A stretch of DNA of 64,000 nt from Saccharomycopsis malanga (lineage: Eukaryota; Ascomycota; Saccharomycetes; Ascoideales; Saccharomycopsidaceae), in contig CP025323.1 in the NCBI GenBank assembly GCA_004014935.1, positions 2,867,001 to 2,931,000 of the forward strand. The letters are read 5' to 3'. The stretch's first letter is position 1. Every line of letters starts with the position of its first letter. Shown here piece after piece: positions 51,029-60,859 of the stretch. A model generated the notes under the pieces. It was not told where the DNA came from, searched no databases, and worked only from the letters and a program-made list of their open reading frames with translations. Made by a program: the position numbers and the translations under genes.

Positions 51029-52430
51029 CAAAGAGATAAACTAGTGAGAAACAACATGATGTGAGCGTAATAAGGCTTATGCTTAGTGCATAGTATCATT
51101 TCCTTATACTTTTTTGCATTCTCAGAAATCATGGACAGAAATCTTTCGTAGTTGGGCACAACCCAAGCATCTGATAACCTTTCATTCAGACTTGGTGCAT
51201 CTCGGTTTTATTCCCTGACAGATCTGCTATCTTCAACCGTTGGGTAATGTAGATTGTCCAGCAAGTGGCCCAACTACGAAAACTTTTGCTCTACGGTAGA
51301 TAGCAACTAAATGCTATAGCATAGTATATAGTGCACTATTATTGATGAATTGCTAAATGGAATAACTGCTCTAAATCAACTGGCAATAATAGGGATTTCG
51401 AGCAAGTTATGAAAAGACAATGTAATTTGGGTTTGAAAAATCAGCTAAAGGCAAAATGCTTCGTAAACGGTATCCAGAACGTGTTCATTCTGACCAACTT
51501 CCACTACAGCATTGTATACGAATAGAAAGATCAATCCAGACCATAAGACAGTCAGCCAATAAGTGCTGCAACCCCCAATGGCAGGCTGAAGACAAGGCTC
51601 TCTACATGCACACTGGCACCCTATAGGATAAATAAATGCATCCTATGCATAAAATGCTTATAGCCAGTAGCTAATTAAGCTCACTATTATCCAAATAGTC
51701 AAAGGGTAGCTGGACTAGTATAGAAGCGAAAGATCTTCGCTTTCTCGTTTTTCTTACCGTCTTTGGACAGCCTATCGTAAAGTCCCCAGCACTGCGACTA
51801 ATACTAAGTAAGGTACTAATGTGAACCGCCTTATAACCTACATGTCAGCTATACTGTAGTGGGCTATATTCAAAAGGACACTTTTGAGCTTGTTGCATTG
51901 CACCATGTTATGCTATAGGCCCTTCATTCTAGCATAGTTCCATTAATTTTGCACTATTTTTGACTGATTTGGCAATGCCATTTAAGCTGGTTCGCATACT
52001 TAACGTCCAAGTCTTGGTTTACGTTTTAGCTTCTGTTCTAGGGGTCAAATCTAGTGTAAATTGTTCTCACGCTTGAAATCATTGTTGGTTATAATCTATT
52101 GATCAGTTTGTCCATATTATAAACTAAATCTCAAGTCGTGATTACCGTAGACTAGTTCACTATTATTACGTTGAATTATTGAAATATATTATGACATTGC
52201 CAAAATTTATCGCTCCATCTTCAAGGTACAGTCTTACTCTTCCGGTTTACGAATTTATCGAAAGAAAATGGCGTGATAAAATAAATATATTTAACAGCAA
52301 TTATAAAAAATTGTGTTTTTTTCTTTTTCGTAAAAAAAGTTGGTCAACTTTTAAAGTCTGACAGGCTATTTTTCTGGTGGGGCTGGGTAAATTTAGAAAT
52401 TTTCGTAGAAAACATTGTAACAACTGAATA

Positions 52431-53339
52431 TCACTCGATATCCTCAGCTTCTTCTAAAAAGTTCTTTTGCAAAATTTCCTTTGCGTAAAGAGGAAGTTCA
52501 ATATTAGTGACAAGATAATTTTGTTTTGGCAAGTCCTCGCCATCACCACCATACTTTTTTGGCAACCCGAGGGCCTCAAACTCTTTGGACAAGGCTTTTC
52601 CATTATGTAAGATGTGGAATTTCTTTATAGTTTCTGCGCTGATGAACCAATTTTTGATTATCGAGTTGTACACCCAGGCCAAAATGAAGGGGAAGTTTAG
52701 AAAGTATTTTGTAGAAAGAAATTCTGGATAATGAGCTTGGAAAATGGCCACCACGTCTTTGCCTACTTTTCTTACGGAACTGTCGCTGGACAAGAAGCTG
52801 ACGCCCTCATAATCATGGATCTGGGCGATGTAGTTGTTGTCTTTGTCTAGGAAATCGATCAAACCAATGGCCTGTTCCATCAAGCCGATTCTCCAACGGG
52901 TGAATTCCTCAGCGTTGGCGAAGTATTCCTTTGGGCTTTTTATCCTGTCGCTTTTGGCACCGTACAAGTTCCAGGTGACAACCTTGATGTTTGCTGGGCT
53001 TTTACTATTGTAGGTGATGAATCCAATACTGTTATATTTAGGATTGTGTTTTTCTTCAAACCCAGCCTTCAACGGCTTGTATTCTTTTCTCCACTTCAAC
53101 GTAGCCTTGAGCTGTTCTATGGTTTCCTCGACCTTGTATTCGTTTGCCTTGTAATATTTGAAAATAATTGCCTGGGCAACGCCCTCATTATACTCTGTGT
53201 CCTTGCTGTCCAACGTGTAGCCATACAATTCCGAATAGTCTGTCTCTTTAATAAGACTAGGTATTTTTTCCACCACCTCGGAAAATGCCCTTTTGCTCTG
53301 CTCGTTTGGAAACACAACCGTGTCTGGATAGCCGGCCAT
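52431..53339 (-). CDS. SFH5: SFH5, Sec14-like phosphatidylinositol transfer protein
   Basis: The protein has 302 residues from a clear ATG. It is a CRAL-TRIO/Sec14-fold protein of the Sfh5 type. Matching blocks to S. cerevisiae Sfh5 as I recall it include 'LYGYTLDSKD', 'TLKWRKEYKPL', 'KVVTWNLYGA', 'TRWRIGLMEQAIGLIDF', 'DNNYIAQIHDYEGVS' and 'YPEFLSTKYFLNFPFILAWVYNSI'. Yeast Sfh5 transfers phosphatidylinositol, acts at ER-plasma membrane sites and has been found to bind haem. It sits head-to-head with MCD4, whose GPI substrate pathway also begins with phosphatidylinositol; the pairing may be coincidental. Confidence 0.96.
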   Translation of the reverse strand: MAGYPDTVVFPNEQSKRAFSEVVEKIPSLIKETDYSELYGYTLDSKDTEYNEGVAQAIIFKYYKANEYKVEETIEQLKATLKWRKEYKPLKAGFEEKHNPKYNSIGFITYNSKSPANIKVVTWNLYGAKSDRIKSPKEYFANAEEFTRWRIGLMEQAIGLIDFLDKDNNYIAQIHDYEGVSFLSSDSSVRKVGKDVVAIFQAHYPEFLSTKYFLNFPFILAWVYNSIIKNWFISAETIKKFHILHNGKALSKEFEALGLPKKYGGDGEDLPKQNYLVTNIELPLYAKEILQKNFLEEAEDIE

Positions 53340-53574
53340 CGCGATACAATCCTGTTTATCGCCTATATATCCAGTGCTTCACAATAACTCAGAACTATCA
53401 TCTGCCATCTCCTCAGCCATAGGCCTGGGTGTACATTAGTGTTAACCCACGTGCCCACACCTGATTTTTCACTATTTTTGTTGACACGCTACTAACATAG
53501 CGCTATAATGATCCATCTCTGTTTGAGCAGATGCCCGGTAGTAATTGCTGTTGAGGACAGAAAACCGAGAAAAC
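53340..53574. promoter_or_regulatory. SFH5/MCD4 divergent promoter with CACGTG
   Basis: A compact 235-base shared promoter. CACGTG at 53448-53453 lies near its centre. No TATA box is obvious. Confidence 0.5.
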
Positions 53575-56496
53575 ATGAAGACGAGCAGATCGGTGTTGAT
53601 TGTGGTTGGGATTTTGTTCCACCTCACTTACTTATGGTCTATATTTGACATATATTTCGTTTCTCCTTTGGTTCATGGAATGAAACAGTTCCAAAGCACC
53701 TCTGAGGCGCCGGCAAAAAGGTTATTTTTGATCGTGGGCGACGGTTTGAGAGCAGACACCACCTTTGCCAAGATACATTACAACAGCACGTCTCCGGAGC
53801 GCGAGTTTCTCGCGCCATATCTCCGCTCATTGGTCTTGAATAACGCTACTTATGGCGTATCACACACCAGAATGCCAACAGAGTCCAGACCAGGCCATGT
53901 CGCCATGATTGCGGGGTTCTATGAGGACGTGAGTGCAGTTACCAAAGGCTGGAAAGAAAACCCCGTGGATTTCGACTCTGTTTTGAACCAAACTAGCCAC
54001 ACCTATTCCTTTGGCTCTCCAGACATTCTTCCAATGTTCGCTCAAGGTGCTTCGGACGAAAACAAAATAGACACCTGGATGTATGGCCACGAATTTGAGG
54101 ATTTCACCAAATCGTCCATTGAGCTTGATGCGTTTGTATTCAGACATCTCGACGATTTGTTCCATAATGCCACCTTGAATACAACACTCAACCAACAGAT
54201 TCGCCAGGAAAAAGTGGTGTTTTTCCTCCATTTGCTAGGCTGCGATACTGCTGGCCATAGCTATAGACCGTACTCCAAAGAATATTATGACAATGTAAAG
54301 TATATAGACAATCAGATCCGGGAGTTGATTCCTAAAGTACACAACTTCTTTGGGGACGAGGAGACTGCATTCATCTTCACCGCTGACCACGGCATGTCTG
54401 CGTTAGGCTCACATGGCGACGGCCATCCTAATAACACCAGAACCCCATTAATTGCTTTTGGTAAAGGCATCAACAAACCAGTCATCAATCATAATTTGCC
54501 AAAGTTTGTAGAGGCCGAACAATCAGATGAAATAAGCGATACTGCTGACTGGGAATTGGATCACGTCACTAGAAACGACGTCAAGCAAGCAGATATTGCT
54601 TCCTTGATGTCCTATTTGATAGGTGTTAACTATGCGTCCAATTCCGTGGGCGAGTTGCCATTGAACTATATTGATGCCGACAACCTCACCAAGTTGAAGG
54701 CTCTTTATAATAATGCCCGTAGTATCGCTCAACAGTACTTGGTCAAACGGGATGAAGTGCAATCGTCACATTTCAATTTCAAACCTTTCCATCCATTTGA
54801 ATTGAAACCTGTTCACAAGTTCGAAGAAGAAATTGAACAGATTATTGATCAGATTTCACTCGTGGAAAACAATGACAATTTGGAATTACAAGGTATCAAG
54901 GTTGCTGAAGAATTGATAAAGTTAAGTCTTGAAGGCTTGACCTACTTACAAACATATGATTGGCAATTATTGAAATCTGTTGTTACCTTAGGTTTCATTG
55001 GCTGGATTCTATATTCCTTCATGGTATTTGTTAAATTGTTCGTGTTAAGCCATGAGAGCCAGAAATACGATTCACTTACGACCACTACAGTGGTTGCCAT
55101 CACTTTTTTTGTCATTGGAACTGCACTTAATAGTTTATTCCTTGTACAAAAATCCCCTATAAATTACTATATCTACGGAGCCTTTCCTATCTTCTTCTGG
55201 CAACAACTTTTCTCGAAACATTTGATTTTGGTCGATGGCTTCAAAGGCTTCTTTAAAAACGTCAGCAACCTGCACCGTATCTTATATTTTCTTGCCATTG
55301 TGGCTATTTTTGAAGGCATTACATATGGCTTCTTTAACCGTAAAATTTTCTCATTGATGTTTGTTGCTCTTTCTACATATCCATTCATCATAGGCGGCAA
55401 CAGTTTTAAACAATCTTGTTTCTTTGCTGCTAACTGTTTGTACATGACGGGCTTTACTTGGTCTGATGCCATCAAGACCGAAAGTCTTGTTGAAATCAAC
55501 TCAGCAGGCGTTTTGTTGGTTGTTATCAGCATTTATGGATTCTATGAAATCAAAAAGTTGAATATAAGTACTAAAAACCAATTAGATACCTATACACAAA
55601 CCTTGTTGGCTATACAAATATTGCTCATAATTGGCTCTTTCATTGCTACAAACATTTCTATCAATTCTTTACAAGCAAGAACTGGCTTACCACTTTTCTC
55701 TCAGCTTTTAGGATGGTTTGTGGTCATTGTGTCGTTAGTAGTAATGCCGCTTTTGCATTCATTTAGACCAAACAAGGATCTAAAGTTACGTTTGCTTACC
55801 ATTTTCGTAACATTTGCTCCACTATTCCTCATTTTAACCATATCCTTCGAACTGTTATTCTACATCGGTTACTCCTTGCTTCTATTGCAATGGATTGAAG
55901 TGGAAACAAACTATAAAACCACCATAGACTCTGGAAAGAAAGACAAAGAATCTAATCATGATTGGCTGCAAATCTTGCGCATCTCAGTCATAGGTTTCTT
56001 CCTTGCCCAAATAGCTTTCTTTGGCACCGGTAATATTGCCTCTATCTCTTCATTTTCTTTAGAAAGTGTTTATAGATTAATTCCAGTATTTGACCCATTC
56101 TCCATGGGAGCATTGTTGATGATCAAATTGATTATTCCATATGTTCTTTTGTCAGCCGGCTTGGGAATATTGAATGTTTCGTTGAATATCAAGACTTTTA
56201 CAGTGTCAACCTTGATTATCAGCATTAGTGACTTGCTTTCATTGAACTTTTTCTATTTGGTGAAAACCGAAGGAAGCTGGCTTGATATTGGCATGACCAT
56301 CTCAAATTATTGTATTGCAATCTTGTCCAGTTTGTTCATCATTCTTCTCGAATTTTTCAGTCAGCTTGTTTTGAAAGGTGTGGAGATCAATAGCTGGGAT
56401 CTAGTTTCCAGTGAGAAATCAAAGCTAGAGTCAGAACCTCAGGTTGAATCTGAAACGAAGCCAGTAAGCACTAGATTGAGAAGAAGAAAGATATAA
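53575..56496 (+). CDS. MCD4: MCD4, GPI ethanolamine phosphate transferase 1
   Basis: The protein has 973 residues from the ATG at 53575 ('MKTSRSVLIVVG'); the frame is open ten codons further up, but family members start here. It adds ethanolamine phosphate to the first mannose of GPI anchors in the ER. An N-terminal membrane segment (about 6-25) is followed by a lumenal alkaline-phosphatase-type domain: 'LFLIVGDGLRADTTF', 'SHTRMPTESRPGHVAM' (catalytic Thr and metal ligands) and 'TADHGMSALGSHGDGHPNN'. The C-terminal half holds many membrane segments, with 'GTGNIASISSFSLESV' and 'FDPFSMGALLMIKLIIPY' conserved. It aligns over its full length with the yeast protein as I recall it. The CTG at 55852 follows F-E where I recall serine in that protein. 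Confidence 0.98.
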   Translation: MKTSRSVLIVVGILFHLTYLWSIFDIYFVSPLVHGMKQFQSTSEAPAKRLFLIVGDGLRADTTFAKIHYNSTSPEREFLAPYLRSLVLNNATYGVSHTRMPTESRPGHVAMIAGFYEDVSAVTKGWKENPVDFDSVLNQTSHTYSFGSPDILPMFAQGASDENKIDTWMYGHEFEDFTKSSIELDAFVFRHLDDLFHNATLNTTLNQQIRQEKVVFFLHLLGCDTAGHSYRPYSKEYYDNVKYIDNQIRELIPKVHNFFGDEETAFIFTADHGMSALGSHGDGHPNNTRTPLIAFGKGINKPVINHNLPKFVEAEQSDEISDTADWELDHVTRNDVKQADIASLMSYLIGVNYASNSVGELPLNYIDADNLTKLKALYNNARSIAQQYLVKRDEVQSSHFNFKPFHPFELKPVHKFEEEIEQIIDQISLVENNDNLELQGIKVAEELIKLSLEGLTYLQTYDWQLLKSVVTLGFIGWILYSFMVFVKLFVLSHESQKYDSLTTTTVVAITFFVIGTALNSLFLVQKSPINYYIYGAFPIFFWQQLFSKHLILVDGFKGFFKNVSNLHRILYFLAIVAIFEGITYGFFNRKIFSLMFVALSTYPFIIGGNSFKQSCFFAANCLYMTGFTWSDAIKTESLVEINSAGVLLVVISIYGFYEIKKLNISTKNQLDTYTQTLLAIQILLIIGSFIATNISINSLQARTGLPLFSQLLGWFVVIVSLVVMPLLHSFRPNKDLKLRLLTIFVTFAPLFLILTISFELLFYIGYSLLLLQWIEVETNYKTTIDSGKKDKESNHDWLQILRISVIGFFLAQIAFFGTGNIASISSFSLESVYRLIPVFDPFSMGALLMIKLIIPYVLLSAGLGILNVSLNIKTFTVSTLIISISDLLSLNFFYLVKTEGSWLDIGMTISNYCIAILSSLFIILLEFFSQLVLKGVEINSWDLVSSEKSKLESEPQVESETKPVSTRLRRRKI

Positions 56497-56812
56497 ATTT
56501 TAAGGATTTAATTCATGATTTTTTCATTTAATTTAGACGATACATATTAACGATGAATTTCTTCTAAATTGTAAGTTTAGCAATCACTCTACGATGTAAG
56601 TTACAAAATGTACAATGTATATAGTATCGTAAATTAACAACCAGGCATAAATTAGGAATATCAGTTAGTAAAGTATGATTAATATTGTCAACAGAGCATT
56701 TGCTGCTGCGTGAAAACATGTAGAAGAAGTAAACATTCATAGCAAAATTGAAATTGGCATTAATAGGAAGAGTGAGAATTGAACAACTTGAAAGATCAAA
56801 TTTATACAAGTT
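56497..56812. other. Convergent intergenic region
   Basis: A 316-base gap between the MCD4 stop and the last exon of the small secreted protein gene. AT-rich, nothing else seen. Confidence 0.5.
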
Positions 56813-57160
56813 TTAATGCCCAATATTTGGGAAATCTGTTAATGTTAGTAAGATGTGGCTCTTCTTGAGTTAAACTCATATAAATCAAATGGAAGTAAGG
56901 AACTTACACTTTTCCATAAACCAGACAAATAAATCATCGAAGGACTGGACATGCATTTTAGCCACGTCCTTGCGTGCAGCGGCTTCAGCAGAGGAATTTA
57001 GTTTTGCATTTGGAGGCAAATTAGCTATGGTAAGATTCAAGTATTCTTCAGCCTGTATTGGGCTAATATCCTGGTCCTGTTGACCAGCATTGACTGGAAT
57101 GGCGCTTGAAACAGCAGTTAAGCCCAAGATGGAAAGAATCACAGTGAAGTTGAGTTGCAT
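56813..57160 (-). CDS. Small secreted protein, spliced, unknown
   Basis: Exon 1 is 56908-57160 and exon 2 is 56813-56835, giving 91 residues. Exon 1 starts at the ATG 'MQLNFTVILSILGLTAVSS', a typical signal peptide with likely cleavage after 'SSA' near residue 20. The mature part is acidic to neutral, with possible N-glycosylation sites at NLT and NSS, and ends after splicing as 'LFVWFMEKYFPNIGH'. Without splicing the frame would run on to a poor end ('KCKFLTSI'). The protein has no Cys after splicing and is not a pheromone or hydrophobin by eye. Splice signals are canonical apart from a GTAAGT donor. I do not recognise the family. Confidence 0.7.
56836..56907 (-). other. Intron in the small secreted protein gene (72 bases)
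   Basis: On the minus strand it opens GTAAGT (56907-56902), has the branch site TACTAAC at 56844-56850 and ends AACAG at 56836. The distance from branch site to 3' end is typical of yeasts. Confidence 0.8.
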
Positions 57161-58266
57161 TGTCTGTAAAACGGTCAAAAACCTTGATAATCTAATTTTT
57201 ATTTGCTAAATACCAGCACGCACGAGTGTTTACTATTTTTGGGGAAAGAGTGTGTGCACAAGACATGGGAAAGAGAGCTAAGAAGTCCTCTTTTATCCTT
57301 TCATGGCTATAATTACACCCTTTTAGTAGATATGCGATGTTGAAAATCTTGCATATTTCATGCAGCATTCAGATGCCGCGCGCCGTTAAGCAATGCCTTA
57401 TAAGAAAAACGCCTTTTTATGATAACAGCAACGCCTAATAAATATAGTTAGCTTGTCTTTCTTGGCTGGCTATGATAAACAATGTAGACTGTGTAGTGAT
57501 GTGTTATATATGCGGTAAATGGTACCTAGGATTACATGTCAGGGACTCGTTATTCCAAATTCAATTGCGGAACTTGTTGGAAAATAGTCTCATTGATGTA
57601 GAAACTTATCTTGTCTTGGCTAAGAATTGCTAGCTAAGAATTGCTTTGATAGAAAATAAAAAAGCTAGATTTACGAACAGTGGAAAAAGAAACAGCTGCA
57701 AAGGGCTTCAGCCTAAAAAAATGTGGCGAGCCGTTAAAAAGCTACTTGTAGAATTAAAGTCTAGCAGAAAGGGTTTCTTTTTCATATCAAGGCATTGTTG
57801 CAAAATTCACCAAATTACCAATTTGTTACATCTTTTAATATCGAGTAAGAAAAAGAAGTGTTTCGTTTATAGCCTATACAATCTTGCTAATGTTTAGTTT
57901 TTGAAAAAAGTCTCTAAAACTTATGGTAAATGTGGCCTATTTCTGAAAGGCATTCTTTAGTAAACGTTAAAATAGCTATTTGTAAATTGCCACTCCAGGC
58001 ATAAATAAAACATCCATGCTCACTTGTACATTAGTAAATCTACGATAAGCATAGAGCAGGCAGTTACAACCTTCAATATTTTGAAGCATACAATTTTGAA
58101 AATACGTTTCATATTTTTATTTCCAATACTAATGGCGTAATTACAAACTACTAGTACAGAGAAAAAGGGTGCCTTTAGAACAGCGCTTTATAAGAGGAAT
58201 GACATTCTCTTAAAGAGGAAGAGAAACAAATAGGGATAAAATGGTAAAATGTTGTCCGTTTGTCAA
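57161..58266. other. Intergenic region between small secreted gene and SEC23
   Basis: A 1.1 kb region with the promoter of the small secreted protein (near 57161) and the SEC23 3' flank. An 83-codon frame at 57646-57897 is Lys-rich without recognisable content. Nothing else seen. Confidence 0.5.
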
Positions 58267-60574
58267 TCAAGAGGTACCGCTCACAGCCAATTTTTGCAAG
58301 TGAGCCATGAACGTTTGCAAGGAAACGTCATCGGTCAAGACGATAGCAGTACCACTACCGGCATTGAAAGGATCTTGCTGTTGGTAAGTATTAGAAGGAT
58401 TCAATCTAGAGAACAAGAATCTCGCTTGAGAGCCACCGGCTTCAGTGTCAATAAATCTTGGCAATGGGAATCTATCAACCAAGAGTTCAGCAGCCTCGGC
58501 CTTTGGTTCCTGCAAGAAGTTCTTGAAATCCTCAAATTCTGGATTATCTTGGTAACCTGCCTTGACCCAGGCAGCAATAGTTTCACCACGATAAATCAAA
58601 ATGTGGAAGAAAGTGTCCAAGAGCAATATTCTGTCTGGTTTGACAGAGACGGAATCCAACAAGACAGGCTCAGGTTCTTCTTGCATAGAGAAAGAGGTCA
58701 ATGTTGGTTGGATCATGATCAAAGAGTTGGTAGTGTCCTCTCTGGTCAAGACATGTCTATAGAAAGCGGTTTCATCAGGAGAGTTGTTGAAAACCTGCAA
58801 GAACTGGGATCTTCTCAAATAGAACATGAATTGAGGATATAAGGAGAATTTAGGTGACAATCTGAATGATTCTGGCATATCCTTTTGATAGTCAGCAAAT
58901 CTTTGACACAATCTTATCAACATTCTGTCGATCCATCTCAAAACATCAGCTCCGTCATCTTGTTCTGCCTTGAAGACTGCGATTCTAGACATTAAAACAG
59001 CAGCAGCTTCTTGGTCGAAAGATTCGGCAATGTTAGCGTCGCCCATGGCAGATATAGGGTTGCCGATAGTAGTGACTCTAGTTCTATAAGTACCAGAAGC
59101 ATGTTGGTAAGACGTGATAAACTGGATGTAGGCAGTGTTGTAACCTCCAACACCAGGGCCCGCAGGAGCGGTGTTTGTAGACTCAAAAAATACAGCGTAG
59201 GTGTGATTAGGAGTGACAGAGCACAACTTCCAGGCATTGGTTCCACCAATACCAATTTCCGCGTCTGCAACAAGAGGACCGCTTTTTTTCAAAGAGCTAG
59301 CATGGCCAATCAAACCAGAAGTTTTCAATTCATGAGAAGTCTTTACTTCAAAGGTGGCATTGAAACCCATCTTCAAGAAACCTTCTTCGTCTTTTTCAAA
59401 CAATCTCAAAAAGGACTGTTTGAAGATAAACGTGGTGAATGCATCAGAAAGAACGAGAGCACCGCCGGTTACATTGGCTAGGGATTGCATTTCAGACATA
59501 CCAATTTGATCGTAACAACCTGCAAAGATATCTACACAATGGCCGTTTGCAGAAATCTTTTCTGCCAAAGTGTCATAAAACTTTTTAGCCTTTTTGAAAT
59601 GCTTAGCGCTATCTTTATCAATGTCATTGTGTGATCTGATAGGTTCTTTCAACTCAGGACTGACAATCAAACCAGGCGCCAAGGTGCCGGGACCAGCACT
59701 GAACACCATGATTCTAGCGCCAAAACCTGCATAAGTGGCCTGCAATAAGGTACTAGCAATGGAAACAGCAGCACCAGTAGATCTGATAGGTCTTCTATTA
59801 GAAGCCACAGGCCATGGGTCTTTTTTCAAGTTCTCAAACAAATTACTCAATTGAAACTCAACCTCCTGCAAAGGCAAAAAGAATCTGTTCAAAATGGTCT
59901 GGTCTGGAGAAGAGCCTGATAACATTGAGGTCAAAAGCTTGATAGGATACTCCTTGTCACCACGGAAAATGTACGATTTTGGACATGGTTCGTAGCCCAA
60001 GTCATGGACCTGAACCATTGTTCCGAAAGTGATGACGCCCACCAAGGCGTTAGGAGGCATCACAGAGAGCGAAATGATCAATGCGTCTTTCAACGCAGCC
60101 AAGTTGTCTTCATCTTGGCAAAGATCAATGACGAAAACAAATATTGGTGGATTCTGGACTGGTCTTAAAGACACGTATTCTACAGTGCTGGATTGACTGT
60201 TCAACTCTGTAGGCAAAAAATCCACGCTAATATTTTGATACTGCACTGGAAGTGGGTTTCTAGATTGACAGAACTGGCAGATCCATATCTTTGCTCTCAA
60301 GTCAAATTGACAGTAGGGATTCAACACCGCTTTACAGCTGTTACAGCGAAAAGGGTCATGATTAACAATGGCAAGATCTTCTTTTTGCTTCAACGGGGTG
60401 TACAAAGCACCAATTGGCACAACAGTCTTCAGACTGGCGGCAGAACTTGGAATAACATTCCAAGAAAGACGGACACCATTGATGTCCTCAGCGGCTTCAA
60501 AATCCTACAATTGTTAGTATCAAAACTTCGTCCAAAATAGCCATTCACTCCGGGCCCGCCACCATACATACCAT
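58267..60574 (-). CDS. SEC23: SEC23, COPII coat GTPase-activating subunit (two exons)
   Basis: Exon 1 is just the ATG (60572-60574). Exon 2 is 58267-60504 and begins '[21 protein letters not shown]', giving 746 residues. The zinc finger is C-x2-C...C-x2-C ('[12 protein letters not shown]' and '[10 protein letters not shown]'). It is followed by the trunk, with '[12 protein letters not shown]', '[23 protein letters not shown]' in local form, '[15 protein letters not shown]', the helical region, and a gelsolin-like C-terminus, '[21 protein letters not shown]'. The protein aligns end to end with yeast Sec23 as I recall it. Sec23 stimulates Sar1 GTP hydrolysis and binds Sec24 in ER vesicle budding. 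None of the CAG triplets I checked on the plus strand falls in frame as CTG, so the gene seems free of CTG codons. Confidence 0.97.
60505..60571 (-). other. SEC23 intron directly after the start codon (67 bases)
   Basis: On the minus strand it opens GTATGT (60571-60566), has TACTAAC at 60513-60519 and ends TTGTAG at 60505. It separates the start codon from the second codon (GAT, Asp). Confidence 0.9.
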
Positions 60575-60859
60575 GATCGATTGCTGGTGGCTTCACAAAC
60601 GCTATGTATCGGCGCGATAAGTCAACTTTTTAAACCTTCTTATTATAAACATTCACATTTTTCGTTATCCAAATCTTGATATTTGGCATTTGAATGACTT
60701 GTTACCACGTCACGTTCACATCACGTGATCCAAAGCACTGGTATCACTACGGCCGGGTATCCCTGTTTAGCATGTGAAATTTCATATGAATAAGATAGGG
60801 CTAGTTGGTTATTTGTATTTAATTGCGTATATTAACAGAGAGTGACCAGCAAGCCAGAG
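60575..60859. promoter_or_regulatory. SEC23/SAC1 divergent promoter with TCACGTGA
   Basis: A 285-base shared promoter with a palindromic TCACGTGA at 60721-60728, about 130-150 bases from each start codon. The two genes both act at the ER-Golgi boundary, so joint control is plausible but unproven. Confidence 0.5.

Larger units (their letters stand above)
48235..52430. promoter_or_regulatory. 4.2 kb upstream region of the Myb gene
   Basis: No gene is supported. The part nearest the Myb gene (48555-49210) is packed with TGCAT/ATGCA, more than twenty in about 650 bases, the core recognised by Efg1/Sok2-type APSES factors. Further out lie simple repeats, a 13-base triplicate at 50620-50658 and a 71-codon minus-strand stretch at 50816-51031 with coding-like composition but no ATG. 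In Candida, regulators of cell fate are known to have such long upstream regions. That analogy is an inference. Confidence 0.55.
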
